Positions 36,897-41,094 of a stretch of 41,094 bases of DNA are shown in pieces (within the stretch, counting starts at the first letter, position 1; each line of letters begins with the position of its first letter). Made by a program: the position numbers and the translations under genes. The DNA is from a virus: the IMG/VR virus record IMGVR_UViG_3300049203_000137, positions 1 through 41,094 of that record. One strand, given 5' to 3'. The notes beneath the pieces were generated by a model. The model saw only the letters and a list, made by a program, of their open reading frames with translations. It did not search any database and was not told where the DNA came from.

Positions 36897-37640
36897 TCAT
36901 GCGAATGCGAGCGCCCCCTGCCGTTCTTGGCGCTCAATTCGGAATTGGAAGGCTTGCGCCTCCCGGTAGTCGTTCGCGTTGCGGCCCTGCTTCCGAGCTG
37001 CAAACGACCACGCCATGCTGTCGGCGGTGTGCAGCAGGTCGAAGACGCCGCCGTCTCCTAGGGCCGTCGTCTTGAGGCCGAAGCCGTGCAGACGGAGGTC
37101 GGGACGCTCGCGCTTGATCGCGCTCAGCACGTCGTAGATCGCGCCGGGGTCCGCGTTGCGCTTGCACACGCTGCCGACGCCGACCCACATCCCGACCGTG
37201 AGCCGCGAGCCGTAGGCGCGGGCGTGGGCGACGTAATCGGACGGCGCGAACCCTTGCAGGACGGGCATTATGTAGGCCGTGGTTTTCGCGCGGATCGCGT
37301 CGTATCGCTCGATTGTCAGCCGCTGGTGATCGGGGATTGTGAGCCCGGTTTTTCCCAGAATCCACGGCTCGCACATGTAATCCTGCGAGACGGCAGCGAG
37401 CATGTTTCCGCACTTCCGCCACCGCTCGATTTGCGCGACGTAGCCGTCCACGCTCTCACGGTAGCGGCCATGCGTTGCGATTTCCGTGAAAGCTCCGGAG
37501 TCCATTATCCAGTCCCCGACCACGAAGTCAGACCGGCGATTCCGCAGTCGATTCACCGACACGAAAGCGGACGCGAAGTGCTGCGCGTCGCTTGGCTGAT
37601 GGAGCCCGACGAAGAGACGGCATTTCGTTGCGTTGTTCAT
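36897..37640 (-). CDS. dpdA: DpdA-like deazaguanine DNA transglycosylase, 247 aa
   Basis: Likely swaps guanine in phage DNA for a 7-deazaguanine base (preQ0 or a derivative), which blocks restriction. Recognised from the TGT-related pattern: MDSGAF (46-51, Asp expected in the active site), a YVAQIERWRK helix, QDYMCEP (86-92, second Asp), DHQRLTIERYDA, MPVLQG (125-130), WVGVGSVCKR (152-161), HGFGLK (185-190) and ADSMAWSFAARKQGR. These match small phage DpdA proteins of the DUF7221 type. There is no folE/queC/D/E in the window, so the precursor would come from the host. The gene lies in the block bounded by direct repeats. Confidence 0.75.
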   Translation of the reverse strand: MNNATKCRLFVGLHQPSDAQHFASAFVSVNRLRNRRSDFVVGDWIMDSGAFTEIATHGRYRESVDGYVAQIERWRKCGNMLAAVSQDYMCEPWILGKTGLTIPDHQRLTIERYDAIRAKTTAYIMPVLQGFAPSDYVAHARAYGSRLTVGMWVGVGSVCKRNADPGAIYDVLSAIKRERPDLRLHGFGLKTTALGDGGVFDLLHTADSMAWSFAARKQGRNANDYREAQAFQFRIERQERQGALAFA

Positions 37641-37683
37641 GTTCGTTTTTCGGAGCCGAACCAGACGGTGGAGGAGACGGCTT

Positions 37684-37989
37684 TCAGCCGCTCCTCACCT
37701 CGGTGTTCGACGGACGACCGTAGGCGGTCGCGTTCATCGCGGACCACTCGCCGAGCTGCCTCTCCATATCCCGCAGCGCCTCCTGCGCCTTGACGATGTG
37801 GTCGAGCGCGACGGCGAGCTTGTGGCATCCACAGACTCCGCCTGCCGGATACTCAGGGAGCTCCATGGCGCGCAGGGGATGCTGGACGTTTTGGAGTGCG
37901 TTGCCCGCTGCATCCAGCACGTCGAACCAATCGCTGGAGGAAGGAACGCCGGTATCTGCCGGCCGTTGGGAGTTGGTTGGTGTTTCCAT
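37684..37989 (-). CDS. Hypothetical phage protein, 101 aa
   Basis: ATG 37989-37987 (METPTNSQRPADTGVPSSSD). Ordered part: WFDVLDAAGNALQNVQHPLR, LPEYPAGGVCGCHKLAVALD, then HIVKAQEALRDMERQLGEW. The CGCH could bind metal. It follows the second leader repeat and precedes the DpdA-like gene; could be a helper of it, but no homolog is recognised. Confidence 0.5.
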   Translation of the reverse strand: METPTNSQRPADTGVPSSSDWFDVLDAAGNALQNVQHPLRAMELPEYPAGGVCGCHKLAVALDHIVKAQEALRDMERQLGEWSAMNATAYGRPSNTEVRSG

Positions 37990-38034
37990 GGTTGCGAGGA
38001 TAGCTCATCCCGTGCGATGGCGACAACCCCGCAG

Positions 38035-38066
38035 GCGATGTTGTGCACGGTCTGATATACAAACGG
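38035..38066 (-). repeat. 32-bp direct repeat, copy 2
   Basis: Second copy of the repeat described at 36833-36864. On the minus strand it reads CCGTTTGTATATCAGACCGT followed by GCACAACATCGC. The TGTATATCA in it could serve as a -10-like element, so the repeat may carry a promoter. Confidence 0.8.
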
Positions 38067-38082
38067 CCGTCAGTGGTTCAGC

Positions 38083-38358
38083 TTAATCGCCCCAGTAGGA
38101 CATTTCGTCATCGGCGGCGTCCTCTGGGTTTTCGGTGAGATCGTCGTTGAGGTTTTCAAGCTGCGATTCCGCGAGGCCCTTTGCGTCCTCGACCGACATG
38201 CTCGGGCAGACGCTGCGGAATCGCGCAGCGCACCGCTCAAGCCATTGCTCGCGGGTTGGTGTAGGAGCCTCGGGATGCAGCACGCCGGCTTCGACGCTCT
38301 GCCCTTCTTCCTGTTGTGCCTTTTTCATAATCCAGTCTTTCGGTATGTTGAATTTCAT
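38083..38358 (-). CDS. Acidic phage protein, 91 aa
   Basis: ATG 38358-38356 (MKFNIPKDWIMKKAQQEEGQ). TREQWLERCAARFRSVCPSM, then SVEDAKGLAESQLENLNDDL and EDAADDEMSYWGD: an acidic helical protein ending in YWGD, a pattern frequent in small phage genes. Upstream, between the start and the cassette, the phrase GTCCAGC marks the cassette junction. Function unknown. Confidence 0.55.
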   Translation of the reverse strand: MKFNIPKDWIMKKAQQEEGQSVEAGVLHPEAPTPTREQWLERCAARFRSVCPSMSVEDAKGLAESQLENLNDDLTENPEDAADDEMSYWGD

Positions 38359-38374
38359 CGGTGGGATTTTCGGA

Positions 38375-38431
38375 GCTGGACCTGACGCCTATCCCAACGA
38401 GCTGCGCTCGTGGGATGCCTGGGTGTTAGGC
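38375..38431 (-). repeat. attC-like recombination site 4 (57 bp), end of lone cassette
   Basis: Minus strand: inverse core GCCTAAC (38431-38425), then the same hairpin as site 1, but the final core reads GTCCAGC instead of GTTAGGC. In cassette chemistry the last six bases come from the flanking DNA, so this is expected for a cassette inserted at a non-attC target. Bases 38386-38433 are identical to 1379-1426. Confidence 0.7.
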
Positions 38432-38620
38432 AGAGACGGTCCGTGCCTTTTCGACGAGGCCGTGAATCGGCAGGCAGTTCATGACTGCGAGCGTTCCTAG
38501 ATCCTTTTCGGCGGCGGGCGGCAAAGTGATGCGATATTTATCCCAAAGCATCATCGCCATTCCCCGCCCGATCTCGTCGGCAAGAGCTTCGGTTTCTTTG
38601 GTGAGTTCGGCATTGGTCAT
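38426..38620 (-). CDS. Cassette gene, helical protein, 64 aa
   Basis: ATG 38620-38618 (MTNAELTKETEALADEIGRG). Helical, with MAMMLWDKYRITLPPAAEKD and ending VEKARTVSA; the TAA stop is inside GCCTAAC. The cassette starts with GTTAGGCGCC (38647-38638), complementary to its own inverse core. About 266 bp in all, in keeping with single-gene cassettes. Function not recognised. Confidence 0.7.
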   Translation of the reverse strand: MTNAELTKETEALADEIGRGMAMMLWDKYRITLPPAAEKDLGTLAVMNCLPIHGLVEKARTVSA

Positions 38621-38663
38621 GGTTTCGAAAGGTTGAGGGCGCCTAACCTCGGGGCTCGCTGTG

Positions 38664-38688
38664 AACTATCCGGAAATTCCGGATAGTT
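38664..38688. promoter_or_regulatory. 25-bp inverted repeat after the DnaC-like gene
   Basis: Arms AACTATCCGGA and TCCGGATAGTT with a three-base centre AAT. It lies right after the DnaC-like gene and just before the lone cassette, without a following poly-T on either strand. Could be a hairpin attenuator or a dimeric protein site. Confidence 0.5.
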
Positions 38689-38702
38689 GGCTGGAACGGT
38701 GC

Positions 38703-39422
38703 TCACCGCGCGAAGTCGACGACCTCGCAGATGTCCAAGAGGCGGGTCAGGATCGCGTCTTGGCGGATGGCGTTGCGGTCGTTTGTGCCGGCGATTTCGG
38801 CTGAGCGGAGGTTGGTCGATGCGATGAGCGGGAGGGCCAGCTCGCGGCGGATGTCGAGGAACTGCATGAACCAGCCTTCCGACCAATCGGCGCGGGCTGA
38901 GAGCATAGCCTGTTGCCCGATGTCATCCATGATGAAGACGGGGGCGGTGGCTTGATCGCGCAACCATCGGCGGGCGTCGTCGGTGCCGTAGCGCACCTGC
39001 TCGTTGAGGCGGGCGAACCAGTCGGCGGCTTTGGCGTAGCGCACGGTGACGCGCTCGTCGATGGCGAGGCGGCGGTATAGATCCGCAATCGCGCGAGTCT
39101 TTCCGCGGCCGGACGGACCGGCTGCCAGGATGCCGCGCGGGGACAGTTGCCAGCCGCGAATGTGTGCGATTTGCGGGGCATACGGGGCAAGGTTAGGGTT
39201 ATACCACTGGGTGGTGCGGTATGTCGGCCCGATGTCGCTTTCGTAGGCTGCCAGCCGAGCGGCTGCGACCTGCTCGGCGATCATGCGGGCGGCTCGAGCT
39301 TCGCGGCGGGTTGCGATCTCCTCGGGCGACTCGGCCGGGATGCTCGCCATGTCTACGCCGAGTTGGGCAGCGAGGGCGGCGACAAAGTCGGCGACGGGAA
39401 GGGTGTCGTTAGCGCGGGTCAC
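38703..39422 (-). CDS. DnaC/IstB-like helicase-loader ATPase, 239 aa
   Basis: Probably loads the host replicative helicase at the phage origin. Walker A GPSGRGKT (102-109) and Walker B FIMDDIG (163-169) are clear, followed by sensor-1 LIASTNL (199-205); EGWFMQFLDIRRE precedes it and NAIRQDAILTRLLD (arginine finger region) follows. The N-terminal ~80 residues are a variable helicase-binding part. The initiator-like gene upstream completes a phage O/P-type pair. Confidence 0.75.
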   Translation of the reverse strand: MTRANDTLPVADFVAALAAQLGVDMASIPAESPEEIATRREARAARMIAEQVAAARLAAYESDIGPTYRTTQWYNPNLAPYAPQIAHIRGWQLSPRGILAAGPSGRGKTRAIADLYRRLAIDERVTVRYAKAADWFARLNEQVRYGTDDARRWLRDQATAPVFIMDDIGQQAMLSARADWSEGWFMQFLDIRRELALPLIASTNLRSAEIAGTNDRNAIRQDAILTRLLDICEVVDFAR

Positions 39423-39434
39423 GGCAGGGAAGAT

Positions 39435-39881
39435 TTAATAATAGCATCCACCCTCGCGGTCCTCCTGATCTCTGGGATCTTCATGTGATCTCGGGTCGTC
39501 CATGTCGGATGACTCTCTAGCTTCGAGCTGCGACAAGTGCTTGTTGAGAATTTCCTCAGCGTTCAGCATGGCTGGCTCGTTCAGCCGAGCGATTGCGGCC
39601 GGGTCGTTGATCAGGGTGATCTCGATGTCGGGATCTTCGCCGCATGCGAGCGAGTGGCTGGTCGCCAACGATCCGCACCAACACCAGCTGTCACCGTCGG
39701 CCAGCTGTTCGGCATATTGGTCGAGCACGTCGTGCGTCTCGTCTTTCGATCCAAAGCAAAGCTCGGCGAGATTCGCGAGGATGTCGGAGCCACGGCAAAC
39801 GCGCGACTCGTAGGTTTCGCCGCCGGCCGTGATGTGATACCACGATTCGGCGACGCCATCAGGGAGAAGAATTGTCTTCAT
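39435..39881 (-). CDS. Hypothetical protein between replication genes, 148 aa
   Basis: ATG 39881-39879 (MKTILLPDGVAESWYHITAG). N-terminal beta segment, then ILANLAELCFGSKDETHDVL, a WCWCGSLATSH stretch, IEITLINDPAAIARL, and an acidic, probably disordered tail (DMDDPRSHEDPRDQEDREGG). The tail looks like a replication-module accessory protein, but no family is recognised. Confidence 0.55.
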   Translation of the reverse strand: MKTILLPDGVAESWYHITAGGETYESRVCRGSDILANLAELCFGSKDETHDVLDQYAEQLADGDSWCWCGSLATSHSLACGEDPDIEITLINDPAAIARLNEPAMLNAEEILNKHLSQLEARESSDMDDPRSHEDPRDQEDREGGCYY

Positions 39882-39893
39882 GATTTCTTTAGG

Positions 39894-40835
39894 TTAAAAC
39901 GCATTCCTGCGCTGCATGATCGGGTCGTCGGGCGACATGCCCGGGTATTCGCGGGACGTGCCGTGGCCGTGGGCTTTCGCGATGTCGCAGCGGGCCCAGT
40001 GCCGGGCCAAGGCCGGCGCAGTCAGGGCGGCGCCGTCGAAGTGCGTGTGGTAGTTCGCGGCACGTCGGGCGATTTCGAACGGCGTCAGGTCGGGCGAGAC
40101 CTTGACGATCTTGGCAAGGGACACGCCGACAGCTCGTGCGGTGTCGGCGGTCAGCTGGGACGGCGCGCCGTCTGTGGCCTCGGCAAGGGCGTCGAAGAGC
40201 GGGTTGCGGTCGCGGGTTCTGGGCGGCGTTGCGGCGGGCGTGGCAGGGGCAGGGGCAGGCGGCGGAGGCGGGGTTGGCTCAGGTGCGGCGGGAGGCACCG
40301 CGAAAAGCTCTGCGGCCTCGCCCCCATCCGGTGCCCCGGCAGGGGCGGCGGAAGATTGATTCCCTTTCTCCTTCCTTTCCCCTTCTCCTTCCCTTTCCCC
40401 TTCCGCTTTCGCAAAAATAACCGACGTTGGTTTCTCTTGGGTTATGCCGTGGGTTATCTCGTGGGGGCCAACGTTGGGTCCCACGTTGGCCCCGGTATTG
40501 GTTTTTTCAGGACGGCCACCACGCAGGCCGTTCTTGCGGGCAACCTCGCGCCGAGTCTTCACCTCGTTCTCTTTTTCTCCGGGGTAAAAGCCGACGATCA
40601 GGTCGTCGCCATCCCACTTCCAGAGGCCGCAAGAGACCGAGACCTCGCGCAGGGTGACGCGGGCGAGCTGCTGCCACTGGCGATCCTTCCAAGTGCGTCC
40701 GCCGACGATGCGGCCGGAGTTCTCTTGGCCGATACAGAAGCGGAGCAGGCAGAGCCAGGTCGAGCGCTCGACGGGTGATGAGCCGACGAACTCGGGGGAG
40801 TCGAGGGTGGATGTGTGAAGATTAAGCCAGTCCAT
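39894..40835 (-). CDS. Replication initiator / DnaT-like protein, 313 aa
   Basis: The start is ATG 40835-40833 (MDWLNLHTSTLDSPEFVGSS); an upstream in-frame ATG would add 11 unconserved residues. Residues 1-95 form a winged-helix-like domain (RSTWLCLLRFCIGQENSGRI, WKDRQWQQLARVTLREVSVS, LWKWDGDDLIVGFYPGEKE) recalled from phage initiators. Residues 100-130 (RREVARKNGLRGGRPEKT) are basic. Residues 150-220 are Glu/Lys then Pro/Ala low complexity. The C-terminal domain (FEIARRAANYHTHFDGAALT) ends in a WARCDIAKAHG motif. Encoded upstream of the DnaC-like loader, so initiator is the likely role. The name is by position and pattern. Confidence 0.6.
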   Translation of the reverse strand: MDWLNLHTSTLDSPEFVGSSPVERSTWLCLLRFCIGQENSGRIVGGRTWKDRQWQQLARVTLREVSVSCGLWKWDGDDLIVGFYPGEKENEVKTRREVARKNGLRGGRPEKTNTGANVGPNVGPHEITHGITQEKPTSVIFAKAEGEREGEGERKEKGNQSSAAPAGAPDGGEAAELFAVPPAAPEPTPPPPPAPAPATPAATPPRTRDRNPLFDALAEATDGAPSQLTADTARAVGVSLAKIVKVSPDLTPFEIARRAANYHTHFDGAALTAPALARHWARCDIAKAHGHGTSREYPGMSPDDPIMQRRNAF

Positions 40836-41075
40836 GGCTAGAAAAGAGACTCCGCGCCCCGCGTCCATTTTTGGAAAGACCCTCGAAAGACAAAGGGCGT
40901 GGACGCGGTGGCGCGGGTAATTGGGTGGTGTCTTTCATTTGAACTGAGACTTTTCCGGCGCTTTCCACGCACCGAACCTAAGCCTGAATCGGTCGTAGAA
41001 ATCGGCGCGTGAACTTCAAGAAAGTATTGGTGATATGAATACGTATGTGCGGATTCACTCCGCCATTACGGATGC
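40836..41075 (-). other. Intergenic region before the replication genes
   Basis: Holds no well-supported gene. A 38-codon frame (40822-40938, MKDTTQLPAPPRPRPLSFEG) and a 44-codon GTG frame exist but overlap each other and the initiator start. The region lies between the early operon and the replication operon if the genome is circular, so it may contain a promoter; none is clear. Confidence 0.4.
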
Positions 41076-41094
41076 TTACGGGGCGGCAACTGGC
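41076..41094 (-). CDS. C-terminal end of the gene at bases 1-173 (if the window is circular)
   Basis: Reading the minus strand from 41094, the two bases left over at position 1 complete a proline codon, followed by Pro-Val-Ala-Ala-Pro and TAA. This is inference from joining the ends; on a linear molecule it would not be a gene. Confidence 0.55.

Noticed and set aside
39537-40778. 413-codon plus-strand frame opposite the initiator
   Set aside because: Antisense shadow; its Gly/Arg runs mirror the Pro/Ala low-complexity part of the minus-strand protein.

Overview
The window looks like the complete genome of a temperate, tailed, siphovirus-like phage (or excised prophage) of about 41 kb, opened inside a gene. 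The minus-strand reading frame that leaves the window at base 1 continues in frame from base 41094 and stops at 41078-41076, giving an intact 63-residue protein. The gene order also makes sense only as a circle: lysogeny control, early/recombination genes, replication genes, HNH/terminase, head, tail, integrase. Base composition is GC-rich. From recalled similarity only (not computed), several proteins resemble those of prophages of Verrucomicrobiota/Opitutaceae; that host is a low-confidence guess. No tRNA, rRNA or CRISPR was seen.

Layout. 13.0-15.3 kb (+ strand): lysogeny control, with an HTH/coiled-coil repressor candidate, a secreted protein, a small unknown protein behind a twin operator, and a second HTH protein. 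12.7 kb down to 1 (- strand): Cro-like HTH, BRO-N/P63C antirepressor, many small overlapping early genes, a coiled-coil protein, a PD-(D/E)XK exonuclease, an ASCH-like protein, an ABA-sandwich-like protein, a MazG-like protein and a RusA-like resolvase. 41.1-36.0 kb (- strand): a replication initiator-like protein, a DnaC-like ATPase, small proteins, a DpdA-like 7-deazaguanine DNA transglycosylase, and an HNH nuclease. 35.9-17.3 kb (- strand): terminase, HK97-type portal, protease, capsid and connectors, a beta-helix fibre, a membrane lipoprotein and a holin-like protein, tail proteins with a -1 frameshifted tail chaperone, a short tape measure, and tail-tip proteins. 17.1-15.9 kb: tyrosine integrase, with a putative attP just upstream.

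The most unusual content is a set of integron-type gene cassettes inside the phage. Between 1.0 and 2.1 kb three attC-like recombination hairpins separate small promoterless genes. Each cassette whose two ends are visible begins with a core (GTT...) complementary to its own inverse core (...AAC), and the stop codons lie in or against the inverse core, as in real cassettes. A fourth attC, sharing 48 identical bases with the first, ends a lone cassette at 38.4-38.6 kb whose outer junction no longer has the GTT core, as expected for capture at a secondary site. No integron integrase is encoded, so capture would have been in trans.

A second oddity is a 1.2-kb block carrying the dpdA-like gene between 32-bp direct repeats. 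No preQ0 synthesis gene is present, so host deazaguanine precursors would be needed. Others are a programmed frameshift site in the loop of a hairpin, a duplicated HNH tail, phased operator-like repeats, and the lack of any recognisable endolysin.
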